From positions 124,001 through 188,000 of the forward strand of contig JALAHT010000001.1 of NCBI GenBank assembly GCA_025384855.1: a DNA stretch of 64,000 bases, given 5' to 3'. The notes beneath the pieces are model-generated. The model was given only the letters and a program-made list of their open reading frames with translations, was not told the DNA's origin and did not search any database. Within the stretch, counting starts at the first letter, position 1. Every line of letters starts with the position of its first letter. Positions 17,305-26,700 of this stretch are shown here, piece by piece. The translations under genes were made by a program, and so were the position numbers. Source of the DNA: Luteirhabdus salina (GTDB lineage Bacteria > Bacteroidota > Bacteroidia > Flavobacteriales > Flavobacteriaceae).

Positions 17305-17312
17305 TATATTTG
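17305..17312 (+). promoter_or_regulatory. Candidate -7 element TATATTTG
   Basis: TATATTTG matches the Bacteroidota -7 consensus TAnnTTTG exactly and lies 73 nt before the beta-barrel gene. No good -33 TTTG sits at the expected 17-23 nt spacing, so the call is weak. Confidence 0.3.
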
Positions 17313-17385
17313 CTCCCATTCAAATTTATCACTACACATCATAATATCTTTATCCGTTATTCTTTGTGCTTGCAAATTTCTTTTT

Positions 17386-18582
17386 ATGAAAAACACCCAA
17401 ATCACTATTTTCCTATGCCTTGCCATGACCGTTTCCGCTTTCTCCCAAATAAAATATGAGAAAGGATATTTCATCACTAACGTAGGAGAGCGCAATGAAG
17501 TTTTTATCAAAAATGTCGGCTGGAAACTGTATCCAGAAAGTTTTCAATATAGAGCGTCCGAAACTGGAGATGTAGAGTCGGTAAGTATTACCAAAGTAAA
17601 GGAGTTTGGTTTTGACGGGGGGTTGAAATATATTCGGGAAACTGTGCCCGTTACCCAAAGTAGTGATGGTTTACAGACATTGAACCAAACCAGGGATCCA
17701 AGCTATATAACAGAACAAGTTTTCCTAAAGGTTTTAGTTGAAGGAAAAGCTTCGCTATACCATTACGCTAACAAAGATGCCACTACCTTCTATGTTAGAA
17801 TGGATGATGGGGAAATAAAGCCTTTGGAATATCGAGAATATATTACCAACACCAATAGGGTTGCGGAGAATAATCGGTATAAGCAGCAGTTGTTGAATGC
17901 ATTGAACTGCGAATCGATTACACTGAAAGACATTGAACGCCTGAAATATACCCAATCGAGTTTGCGTAGCATTTTTGAATCCTATAACAAATGTTCCACA
18001 GTCGATTATCAGTCCTATAAAAGCAAGGGTGCGCAAGATCTTTTTGGCATTAGTATACGGCCACGTGTCGGGTTTCGCTCTTTCAACGTCGAACTCAAAA
18101 ACTCGTTCCAACAAGATAACGTAGAATTCGACACCGAGCTATCGTATGGCCTCGGTGTAGAATTGGAGCACAAACTCGCCTTCAATAATGGAGCATGGGC
18201 GATACTCGTTGAACCAACATTTCAATATTACAAGGCGGAAAAAGACAATGGTTCCCAAGTAATAACAACCGATTATCAATCGATTGAATTGCCATTCGGA
18301 GTACGCCACTATATTTTTCTTGGGGATTTGTCACAACTGTTTTTAAACGTTTCATACGTTGTAGACCTCCCGCTTAATGCAAGGTATGAACGGTATGGAG
18401 GTGCGAGTTTTTTCGATATTGATTCCAGTAATAACCTAGCTTTTGGGGCGGGATATCGTTATAACGACAAAATTGCGTTAGAGTTGCGCTATTCGACAAA
18501 CAGGGATTTGCTGAATCAATTTGAGCGCTATAATACAAAGTATAGTGGCTTGTCCTTTGTTTTTGGATACTCCCTTTTTTAA
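17386..18582 (+). CDS. Outer-membrane beta-barrel protein
   Basis: A 398-residue protein with a signal peptide (MKNTQITIFLCLAMTVSAFSQ). The N-terminal half is a soluble beta-rich region (KYEKGYFITNVGERNEVFIKN). The last ~170 residues show alternating amphipathic strands ending in FVFGYSLF, an outer-membrane C-terminal strand. It resembles Bacteroidota OMP_b-brl porin-like proteins; no substrate can be assigned. A shortened, broken paralogue lies directly downstream. Confidence 0.75.
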   Translation: MKNTQITIFLCLAMTVSAFSQIKYEKGYFITNVGERNEVFIKNVGWKLYPESFQYRASETGDVESVSITKVKEFGFDGGLKYIRETVPVTQSSDGLQTLNQTRDPSYITEQVFLKVLVEGKASLYHYANKDATTFYVRMDDGEIKPLEYREYITNTNRVAENNRYKQQLLNALNCESITLKDIERLKYTQSSLRSIFESYNKCSTVDYQSYKSKGAQDLFGISIRPRVGFRSFNVELKNSFQQDNVEFDTELSYGLGVELEHKLAFNNGAWAILVEPTFQYYKAEKDNGSQVITTDYQSIELPFGVRHYIFLGDLSQLFLNVSYVVDLPLNARYERYGGASFFDIDSSNNLAFGAGYRYNDKIALELRYSTNRDLLNQFERYNTKYSGLSFVFGYSLF

Positions 18583-18669
18583 TTATAGAAACTCAACTTC
18601 TTTCCATCTCCTGAACTTATCAACTCCTTGCAAATACTGCTTATATGAATGTTCAATACCAAACCACTG

Positions 18670-18826
18670 ATGATAAAAAAGTTTTGCTTTTTCATTTTGA
18701 GCGTTTTAGCTATTCATTCTTCTTTTTCGCAAATTAAATTTGAAAAGGGATTTATTAAATAGCAAAGAAAGGTACCGTGCCGATTTTGGAACCCTAAATG
18801 CCATATTTGGATTCACACTATTTTAA
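18670..18826 (+). pseudogene. Internally deleted paralogue of the upstream beta-barrel gene
   Basis: From ATG 18670 the frame reads a signal peptide ending SSFSQIKFEKGFIK, then stops at 18760-18762. It matches FSQIKYEKGYFI of the upstream gene. A shifted frame just after it reads RYRADFGTLNAIFGFTLF and stops at 18824-18826, matching the upstream C-terminus (SGLSFVFGYSLF). So only the first ~30 and last ~20 residues survive, and the whole middle is deleted. Confidence 0.72.
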
Positions 18827-18856
18827 ATGCTGATTTAGCAACTACTATACTACATT

Positions 18857-20842
18857 ATGCTACCACGACTTATTCTGATGATAATCTTTTGCTTAATTTT
18901 TGCAACTGGTTTTTCACAACAAAACATTTTTTCCGCTTTCGGTAAACCGTCAGCGCTCGATTTGGAAATGGAGACCTTCCCGCCAGACCCGAATGCACCG
19001 GCAGTCGTCTTATATGAAAGCGCATTATACGAGTTTAAAATGGTGCATAATAACCTTAGACTACTAAAGAATGTATACCGAAAGATAAAAGTATTGGATG
19101 CATCGGAATTCAAGGAGGGAACCATTCGCATTCTGACCTATGAAAATGATAAAGGTGCAAAAGAAATCGTTAATAACTTGGAAGCGATTACGCACAATGG
19201 GCACAGGAAGATTTATGTGGCCCAAACCGATATGTATGCTAAAAAAATTAATGAGCGAAATAATGCAATTACTTTTGCCTTTCCCGACATACAGGATGGC
19301 AGCGTATTAGAATACAAATACACCGTTCAAACTCCTTTCTACTTTACCTTTGAATGGACCTTTCAAAACGATTATCCAACATTATACAGCGAATTTCGAA
19401 GTAAGATATTAGGAAATCTAAAATACAATCGATCGCTTACTGGATCTGTTAATTTATCCGTTAATAAAGCTAGAATTAGTAAAAACTGCCTATATATTGG
19501 AAGAGGGTATTCGGAAGCAGACTGCGAAGTTTCACACTATGCTATGACTAATATTCCAGCCTTTAAAGAAGAACCGTTCATGCTCTCCGAGGAAAATTAT
19601 ATAAGTGCGATCCGATATGAGCTTCGTGATTTAACCGATTTCACAGGAGTAAAGGATCGATTTTCGCGAAGCTGGAAAGACATGGAAGATGAAATTAAGA
19701 CCGACAAAGATGTAGGTCGTCAGTTGCGAAAAAATTCTTTTGTTGCGAATCAAATGCCTGAATCCATTTTTGAAATAAAAGATACATTGGAAAAAGCTAA
19801 GGCCATCTATTCCTTTATTCAAAATTATTTTTCGTGGGACGGGAAAACTAGTTTATTTCGTGATAGTCGAGTGAAACAGGCTTTTTCACAGAGACGCGGA
19901 ACCGTATCCGAAATAAACTTAGCGTTGGTTAACGCGCTACAGGCTGCCGATTTGGATGCCCATATGATGCTCTCCGCTTCAAGAGATAGAAGAATACCGA
20001 CAGAAATCTATCCCGTTATTACCGATTTCAACTACGTTACTGCATATTTAAGGATAGACGAAACGGAATATCTTCTAGATGCTTCAGACAAGTTACTCGC
20101 ATTTGGAATGCTTCCTGAAAGAGCATTGAACTCTAAAGGGCGCGTTATGGATTTTGATAAGGGTAGTTATTGGAAGGATATCACGCCAAATTCTAAAAAT
20201 ATGGTATTCCTTCAATCTAATTTCACGATAACCCCAGAGGGCAATCTAGAGGGGAATGCAAAGGAAACCTATTCTGGGCACGAAGCTTATGAAATGCGTA
20301 CGAAGTTACGTTCAGGCGGCCGCGCTTCCTATCGCGAACGAATGGAACGCGAAATTTCAGCAATAGAGATATCGAACCTACAATTTCAGAACGAAACCAG
20401 TATTGAAGAGCCTTTACTAATGGAATATGATATTTTCTATGAAAGCGAGCAGAGCGTCGATAAGATTTTCTTCAATCCGTTTCTACTGCAACGTAACTTG
20501 AGAAAGAACCCATTTTATAGTGAAACGCGCCAATTTCCCATAGATTTTGGACATCCATTAAGAATTATGTATTTGGTGTCTATGGAACTGGGGGATTCCT
20601 ATACGGTCGAGACCCTTCCTGAAAACAGGACTATTCGATTGGAAGACAATGCAGAAGTCGGTGTATTTTATCAACAAAATGGGAATAAAGTATCAATCCG
20701 CTTCATGTTTAAGCTAGCGGAATATCAATATTCTGAAGAACTGTATGAATACCTACGAAACTTTTTTCAAGAAGCGATAACCCTTCAGGAAGATGCCATT
20801 ATTGTCCTAAATAAAAAATCGTCTAATGAAATTGGCGACTAA
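18857..20842 (+). CDS. DUF3857 / transglutaminase-like secreted protein
   Basis: A 661-residue protein with a signal peptide (MLPRLILMIIFCLIFATGFSQ). Residues about 50-230 match DUF3857 (YRKIKVLDASEFKEGTIRI; IQDGSVLEYKYTVQTPFY). The middle (about 310-410) has a transglutaminase-like core (KAKAIYSFIQNYFSWDG, then AQSFSQRRGTVSEINLALV-like text and DAHMMLSASRDRR). The usual catalytic Cys after GT(V)SEIN is absent, so it may not be enzymatically active. The C-terminal part is a beta-rich DUF3858-like region. Periplasmic location and function are inferred only. Confidence 0.8.
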   Translation: MLPRLILMIIFCLIFATGFSQQNIFSAFGKPSALDLEMETFPPDPNAPAVVLYESALYEFKMVHNNLRLLKNVYRKIKVLDASEFKEGTIRILTYENDKGAKEIVNNLEAITHNGHRKIYVAQTDMYAKKINERNNAITFAFPDIQDGSVLEYKYTVQTPFYFTFEWTFQNDYPTLYSEFRSKILGNLKYNRSLTGSVNLSVNKARISKNCLYIGRGYSEADCEVSHYAMTNIPAFKEEPFMLSEENYISAIRYELRDLTDFTGVKDRFSRSWKDMEDEIKTDKDVGRQLRKNSFVANQMPESIFEIKDTLEKAKAIYSFIQNYFSWDGKTSLFRDSRVKQAFSQRRGTVSEINLALVNALQAADLDAHMMLSASRDRRIPTEIYPVITDFNYVTAYLRIDETEYLLDASDKLLAFGMLPERALNSKGRVMDFDKGSYWKDITPNSKNMVFLQSNFTITPEGNLEGNAKETYSGHEAYEMRTKLRSGGRASYRERMEREISAIEISNLQFQNETSIEEPLLMEYDIFYESEQSVDKIFFNPFLLQRNLRKNPFYSETRQFPIDFGHPLRIMYLVSMELGDSYTVETLPENRTIRLEDNAEVGVFYQQNGNKVSIRFMFKLAEYQYSEELYEYLRNFFQEAITLQEDAIIVLNKKSSNEIGD

Positions 20843-20921
20843 CACACTATTTTCATCAAATAGCTAACTTATTGCTAGGGTCAAAGCAATTTCAAAAACT
20901 CAGATTTTGCAGGTGAATGTA

Positions 20922-22142
20922 TTAATGCTGTTCTAAACCATCCACAAAATCTTGTAGGTATTTAAAATTCTCCGTTAGCTTTCCGTCTGCAGTTGTCATT
21001 TGTGCCCGTGCCAAAATGCCATCTTTATCATTGTTGAAAAAAGCCGGTATCACATGCTCAGCAAACATATCACCAAAACCTTCGCTAGCATCTTTTGGTA
21101 GTTCGCATGGGAGGTTATCCACCGCCATTACAGTTATAACCCCAGGTGCATCGAAGTCTGATTCGGTTTCGGTATGGGGATCGTACCCATAAAAAGGATC
21201 GGCAATGGTTGAAGGTCGAATCGTACTCGCTACCGGTCCGTCGATATCGCACGAAACATCTGCCACCAAATTAATCTTGAAATCGGCTCGTTTGGCATCT
21301 TCACGCGTAAACAAATACGGAGCGCCATCGCCATAGAAGTGTCCAGCGATGAACATATCGCTTACTTGGGCGAAGCGAAGAAAGTCGCTTTCGTAGCCTG
21401 AAGGATCGTTATAAAACTCATGTTTATCGCCTTGGCTACCGTCTATTGTTTTATTATAATCCATAACATCAATCATACAGTACACGGCGTGATTGAAGTC
21501 TTTGGCGAGATATTCCTCAATCGATACTTGTGGAATTTTTAGGTGGTCTAAAATTTCCTTGGCACCGTGTGCTACTTTACCTGTACCTGTGAGTACAATT
21601 TTCATCGGTGGAATATCGATTCGGTCCAATTCCGCCTGCACCGCTTTTAGATCGGGCAAGGTGTCTACACGTGTTAATTCGAATAAATCATCGCGTAACC
21701 CAAGTGCCCGGAATCCGTTATAGGCACCCACCAATCCGGCATAGCGTCCGAAGCCTATAAGACGTGACCCTTTTTCGGTCACGATTACCTCATGGTCATA
21801 TAGCTCGATTCCCTTTGCTAAAATGGCACGTAATAGGTTTCGATTATAGGGTTGTTTCTTGATGGTATGGGAGAAGAAGAAGTATTTTTTATTGGGAATA
21901 AGGGCATCCACCGGGACTTCCTTTACGCCCAACATAACATCTGCGTGGGTGATGTCCTCCTCTACGGGAAATCCCGCTTCGTGATAGGAATGGTCTTCAA
22001 AAACGCGGAGATAGGAAGATTCTATGATGATACGCGCATCGGGAAACTGTTTCATGACTTCCTGACACTTTTGGGGTGAAAAAACGACGCGTCTATCGGG
22101 TGGATCCTTCCGTTCTTTGAGGAGCGCAAAAGTTATGGGCAT
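20922..22142 (-). CDS. NAD(P)-dependent dehydrogenase, alanine/saccharopine dehydrogenase type
   Basis: A 406-residue protein of the AlaDH/PNT-saccharopine dehydrogenase fold. The N-terminal domain reads FALLKERKDPPDRRVVFSP, then DVMLGVKEVPVDALIPNKKY and FFFSHTIKKQPYNRNLL, close to lysine-forming saccharopine dehydrogenases. The NAD-binding domain has IVLTGTGKVAHGAKEIL. The C-terminal part keeps NLVADVSCDIDGPVAST. Precise substrate is uncertain: saccharopine, alanine or another amino acid. It is convergent with the DUF3857 gene and alone in its operon. Confidence 0.8.
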   Translation of the reverse strand: MPITFALLKERKDPPDRRVVFSPQKCQEVMKQFPDARIIIESSYLRVFEDHSYHEAGFPVEEDITHADVMLGVKEVPVDALIPNKKYFFFSHTIKKQPYNRNLLRAILAKGIELYDHEVIVTEKGSRLIGFGRYAGLVGAYNGFRALGLRDDLFELTRVDTLPDLKAVQAELDRIDIPPMKIVLTGTGKVAHGAKEILDHLKIPQVSIEEYLAKDFNHAVYCMIDVMDYNKTIDGSQGDKHEFYNDPSGYESDFLRFAQVSDMFIAGHFYGDGAPYLFTREDAKRADFKINLVADVSCDIDGPVASTIRPSTIADPFYGYDPHTETESDFDAPGVITVMAVDNLPCELPKDASEGFGDMFAEHVIPAFFNNDKDGILARAQMTTADGKLTENFKYLQDFVDGLEQH

Positions 22143-22302
22143 TTGGTATGTTTTTTGAATTCTTATTGAAGCGCGTAAAGATACGTAATTAATAGTATCT
22201 TTGCTTCCCTTTGAGAACGGGCGATATCCGCTGGGTTTTGTCGATCCGCTAGAGTTTTTTAATTCGGGACGAGAAACCCGGTGGGTCTACGGAAGGGGCC
22301 GC

Positions 22303-22425
22303 GCTAGGGATTGATGCGGCATCCTCCTTGGTTTTGGCTTCGAGAGCCTCAGCCACCAAGGAGATACAGCAGAAAGCCCGGTGCCCTGAAGCTGGGATGC
22401 GCAGCGAAGGAGCAAGCGCCCACAG
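22303..22425 (+). ncRNA. GC-rich structured RNA candidate upstream of ssrA
   Basis: The 22143-22596 gap is much richer in GC than its surroundings and has no convincing gene. Its core reads CTAGGGATTGATGCGGCATC, then a long hairpin (CTCCTTGG paired with CCAAGGAG, inner GGCT/AGCC), then GATACAGCAGAAAGCCCGG and a closing GCG...GCGCCC. I recall similar AGGGAT / hairpin / AGCGGAAAGCCCG elements in many flavobacteria. It could be the Flavo-1 RNA motif, but I cannot confirm that here. A short palindrome CTCTGC-ACT-GCAGAG follows. Confidence 0.45.
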
Positions 22426-22596
22426 AACCTCCTCCGTCTCTGCACTGCAGAGCCACCTGCCCAAAGGGTGAGGAGCAAATGGGGTATGATCTTTGAAAAA
22501 TATATCTAAGAAAGTATAGAGATGAGATATAAGAGATCCCGAAATGAATTCGGGATGTAATGCGGCTACCAGTTGTATTTATATCTTTCTCATTAC

Positions 22597-22997
22597 GGGG
22601 CCGACTGGTTTTGACAGCGTGCCCAGTGGTATTGTAAGCATGCCGAGCATTGGAATGTGGCTCGTAAATATCATGTTTCAGACTTTTTAAACGGCGAGAA
22701 TAACTACGCCTTGGCTGCGTAACCCGAATTATAGTAAGGTTACCTTAATTCCGTGCAAGGCACGGAACCAAGATGTCTCTGGAAGGCCTTGGTTTACGGC
22801 GTTCCACTAAGAGGCACCGTAAAAGTAAACATAGCGGTCGCAGGGCTTTGATGCGATCGTGAACCTTAAGCGAAGCTAAGCCGTACGTGGGTTGTTTTTG
22901 ACCGGCAAGCGGACGAAAATCCAAACAAAAACTAAGCATGTAGAAAGCGATAACATTGCGCGTTTGGACGAGGGTTCGAATCCCTCCGGCTCCACGA
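22597..22997 (+). ncRNA. ssrA: Transfer-messenger RNA (tmRNA)
   Basis: The acceptor stem forms between GGGGCCG (22597-22603) and CGGCTCC (22987-22993), with one G-U pair. The T-arm GAGGGTTCGAATCCCTC precedes it. The tag reading frame begins with GGC at 22693 and encodes GENNYALAA before TAA (22720-22722), the expected Bacteroidota tag type. The genome does not encode the terminal CCA (ACGA follows), so it is added afterwards. With SmpB, tmRNA rescues stalled ribosomes and marks the product for proteolysis. Confidence 0.96.
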
Positions 22998-23004
22998 CAC
23001 TCAG

Positions 23005-23036
23005 AAAGCCACATCGAAAGGTGTGGTTTTGTTGTT
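23005..23036 (+). terminator. Terminator of ssrA
   Basis: CCACA pairs with TGTGG around TCGAAAGG, flanked by AAAG and followed by TTTTGTTGTTTT. It starts about 10 nt after the tmRNA 3' end. Confidence 0.7.
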
Positions 23037-23130
23037 TTAAGGAATTGCTGAGCACAACTCATAGCGATTTCTAAAACAACAAAAACAGGGCAAAAGCCCT
23101 TGGCTTTCTATTTGCAACTTTGGTTAGGTG

Positions 23131-23248
23131 GGAACACCGCAGGTAGTCCCTCCTTGCTCAAAACAAAAACCCTACAAGATTCCATAAAAACCTCGGGAAG
23201 GTATTTGCAGCATTGGAGCTAAAAGGGAACACCGTAGGTAATCCCTCT
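23131..23248. repeat. Two copies of a GGGAACACCG(C/T)AGGTA(G/A)TCCCTC element
   Basis: The element occurs at about 23131 and 23225. Each copy is preceded at 20-25 nt by TTTGCA and TTGG motifs and can fold by GGGA/TCCC pairing. A fragment (CCCCGTAGGTGAACGG) occurs at 23583. No gene is visible in the 22998-23761 gap, which consists of these elements, heptamer arrays and a terminator. Confidence 0.5.
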
Positions 23249-23282
23249 TCTGTGCCGTCGGGCTTCGTTTCGGTAGGTAGGG

Positions 23283-23660
23283 AGCAGTGTGATCCGTGAA
23301 CAGTGAATAGTGAACAGTGAACAGTGAACAGTGAACGGAATCAAGAATTCAGAATTGAGAATTGAGAATTGAGAATTGAGAATTGAGAATTGAGAATTGA
23401 GCAATAGTAACAAAGAAGCAAAGTGACAAAGGAGCGAAGTGGCAGAGAAACAGAGAAACAGAGAAGCAGAGAAGCAGAGAAACAAAGGATCAAGGAGGCA
23501 AAGAATATCGAATACCGTTTGAAGCTTACGGCCAATTGCCTACAGCATACAGCGTACAACCTATTTTGGAATTTGGAATTTTTCCCCGTAGGTGAACGGT
23601 GAACGGAATCAACTGCCAAGTACTAGCAGCTAAAAACAGAAAAAAGAGCAAAGAGCAAAG
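23283..23660. repeat. Large heptamer/octamer repeat block
   Basis: In order: unit AGTGAAC (about 23295-23337), unit GAGAATT (about 23346-23400, at least seven tandem copies), a purine-rich AGCAAAGTGGCAGAGAAAC-type octamer run (about 23408-23500), then the phrase AATACCGTTTGAAGCTTACGG...CAGCGTACAACCTATTTTGG (23508-23580) that recurs at 29121 and 31016, and AGGTGAACGGTGAACGGAATC. No coding potential is seen. Confidence 0.85.
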
Positions 23661-23705
23661 AACAGAGAAGGGAGCAAAAGCAATTGCTCAACCGAACTAA
23701 GAAAA

Positions 23706-23737
23706 AAATAGTCCAGTACGTTCGTACTGGACTATTT
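23706..23737 (-). terminator. Strong terminator of the giant T9SS protein gene
   Basis: A 15-bp perfect stem (AAATAGTCCAGTACG / CGTACTGGACTATTT) with almost no loop. On the minus strand it is followed by TTTTTT, so it terminates the 23762-28732 gene, whose stop lies 25 nt away. Confidence 0.9.
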
Positions 23738-23761
23738 GTTCTAATGAATAAGCTATAGCTA

Positions 23762-26700
23762 CTACTCCTTGATCAATCGTTTCGTTATCTGGCCACTCTG
23801 TCCGTATATTCTAACATAATAGGTGGCAGCAGCGAGTCGACTGACATTTATCGTGTTGGTGGTACCCACACCCGAAAGGGTTTCGGTATAAACCAATCTT
23901 CCTCTTTGATCATATATCTCAACTTTTTCCAAGTCGATACCCTGTGGGTTACTAATGTTCAGGATATTATCGGTTGGTACCGGATATATAGATAAGGTTG
24001 CAAAATCTTGACGAGGATCTTCTACGCCCAGCTCGGATTCTACCGTCAGTTCAAACGCACAAGTTCCCACATTTCCATATTCGTCCGTTGCCGTTAACGT
24101 AATAACATGAACGCCATCAGGAAGTGGTGTTCCTGCAGCAGGTTCTTGACTTGTTATGGTTATTGAATCTGTACAGTTATCCAATGCCGTGGCTTCTCCC
24201 GTTGCAAAATAATCGGGCAGGATGTAGAACAGATTACCCTCTCCTGGATCCACGGTCTGATCTGCTGGACATGTCACTACTGGAGCATGTACGTCAACAG
24301 CTGTTACCGTAGCAGTACAGGTTGAAGTGTTTCCATTACTATCTTGGCTGAACACCTGAACCGTTACTGGCGTACCGATATCCGCACAGCTAAACTCGGT
24401 AATGTCTACGGCTACCGTTTGGATACCACAGGCATCCTCATTAGAGGCTATCACATCGCTTGGGTCCAAGGTTGTAAATCCATCCGCCCCTATCTCAATA
24501 GTGAAATCCTGACATACAAGCTCTGGGCTAGTGTTGTCCTGTACCGTTACCGTAGCGGTACATGTTTCAACATTTCCATTAGTGTCGGTAACGGTAAGTA
24601 CTACGGTGTTATCCCCAATATTTGAACAATCGAAGGTATCCATATCAAGATCGTAGCTTGCGATCCCACACGCATCGGTAGAACCGTTGTCAATATCGGT
24701 CCCCAGAACTGTCGCCAATCCAGTGATCGGGTCGAGCTCTACCGTTATATCCTGACAGGCTACTACTGGCGCTGTTACATCTTCAACAGTAACAACTGCC
24801 GTACATGTCGAGCTGTTTCCATTCACATCGGTTACTGTAAGCACTACGTCGTTAGCGCCCACATCTGAGCAATCGAACGTATCGATATCTATAGCAGTAC
24901 TTGCTACCCCACACTGGTCTATACTTCCCCCGTCCACATCGGCTGCCGTGATACCGGCAATTCCGTTGGCGTCGAGTTGGATAGTAATTTCCTGACATAC
25001 CGCAACTGGTGCCTCATTATCGGTTACCGTAATGGTAAAGCTACAGGTACTACTATTCCCGTTTGCATCGGTAGCCATGAATTCGATTGTATTTACCCCT
25101 ACAGGGAATTGGCTACCACTAGGGAGACCTGCTGTTTGTTCTACCGTATCAATATCACAGTTATCCAACGCTATCGGCGTCGGGAAGGTAACCGTAGCGA
25201 AACAGTCTCCAGCATCCGTATTTACCGTGATATCGGCTGGACATGCAATGGATGGTGCAATAATATCCTCGACGGTGACCGTGGTCGTACAAGTGGAAGT
25301 GTTTCCGTTCACATCGGTCACCGTCAGGGTCACCGTGTTCGCGCCTACATCCGAACAGCTAAAGTCCGTGACATCAATGCTGGTGCTCGCGATGCCACAG
25401 TTGTCCGTGCTGCCATTGTCGATATCGGCGGCCGTGATGTTCGCTGTTCCGCTGGCATCGAGCTGCACGGTGAATGGCGCAACACAGTTGGCCACTGGCG
25501 CTACGCTGTCCTCTACCGTTATAGTGGTCGTACAAGTGGAAGTGTTTCCGTTAACGTCCGTTACCGTTAGGGTCACCGTGTTTGGACCGACATCGGCACA
25601 GGTGAAGTCCGTGACATCAATGCTGGTACTCGCGATGCCACAGTTGTCCGTGCTGCCATTGTCAATGTCTGCAGCAGTGATGCTTGCAGTTCCGCTGCCA
25701 TCTAGCTGCACGGTGAATGGGGCCACGCAGTTGGCCACTGGCGCTACGCTGTCCTCTACCGTTATAGTGGTCGTACAGGTATCGGTGTTTCCGTTCACAT
25801 CGGTCACCGTTAGGGTCACCGTGTTCGCGCCCACATCGGCACATGTGAAATCCGCGACATCAATGTCGGTACTCGCGATACCACAGTTGTCCGTGCTGCC
25901 ATTATCGATATCGGCAACGGTAATGCTCGCCGATCCGCTGGCATCTAGCTGCACCGTGAATGGTGCTGCACAGTTGGCAATTGGCGCTTCATTATCATTG
26001 ATGGTAACATCGAAGCTACAGGTTGCGGTGTTCCCTGAGGCATCTGTTACCACAAAGGTGTTTGTCGTTGTTCCAACCGGGAATGTACTTCCCGAAGCCA
26101 ACCCAGCGGTTTGTACTGTCGTTGGGCTTGCACAATTATCTGCTCCTACAGGAGTAGTATAGGTAATGACTGCTCCACAAATGCCAGGGTCGCTGTCTTG
26201 AACAACATCGCCAGGACATGTAATGGTCGGAAGCTGTGTATCGTTTATCGTAACATCGAAGCTACAGGTTGCAGAGTTCCCTGATGCATCGGTTACCACA
26301 AATGTATTGGTCGTGGTACCGATTGGGAATGTGCTTCCAGAGGGAAGTCCTGCCGTTTGGGTCACTTCGATAGTACTGTTATATGTAATGGTTATTTCAC
26401 CATTTCCTTGGCGAACTCCTTGGGAGTGAACCACGTCGGTAACCGTTGGGGCAGTATAACTGCTTCCACCTCCACCGCCTCGGCAGTTTCCACTTCCAGC
26501 ACCGCCATAGTAACCAGCGCCGCCGCCATAGCCTTCGCAACCACAGCCATTGGGCGAACCTCCAAATCCGAGACCGCCGGCAACACTAGGGTTGTTAAAG
26601 CTAGCACAGGTACCATTTCCGCTGGACGTTTGTGTTCCGGGGTCGCCTCCAGGATTAGCTGGGGTGTCTCTATAACCAGCCCCACCTATGAGACCGCCTC

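Noticed and set aside
22249-22478. Small proteins in the GC-rich gap before ssrA
   Set aside because: Frames overlap in several phases on both strands and coincide with a stable hairpin; the RNA explanation is better.
22745-23062. Minus-strand open frame over the tmRNA
   Set aside because: It is antisense to ssrA.
23341-23405. CRISPR array
   Set aside because: The repeats are contiguous 7-nt units with no spacers and no cas genes are nearby.
25032-26162. 376-codon plus-strand open frame
   Set aside because: It is antisense to the repetitive T9SS protein gene; its regularity mirrors those repeats.
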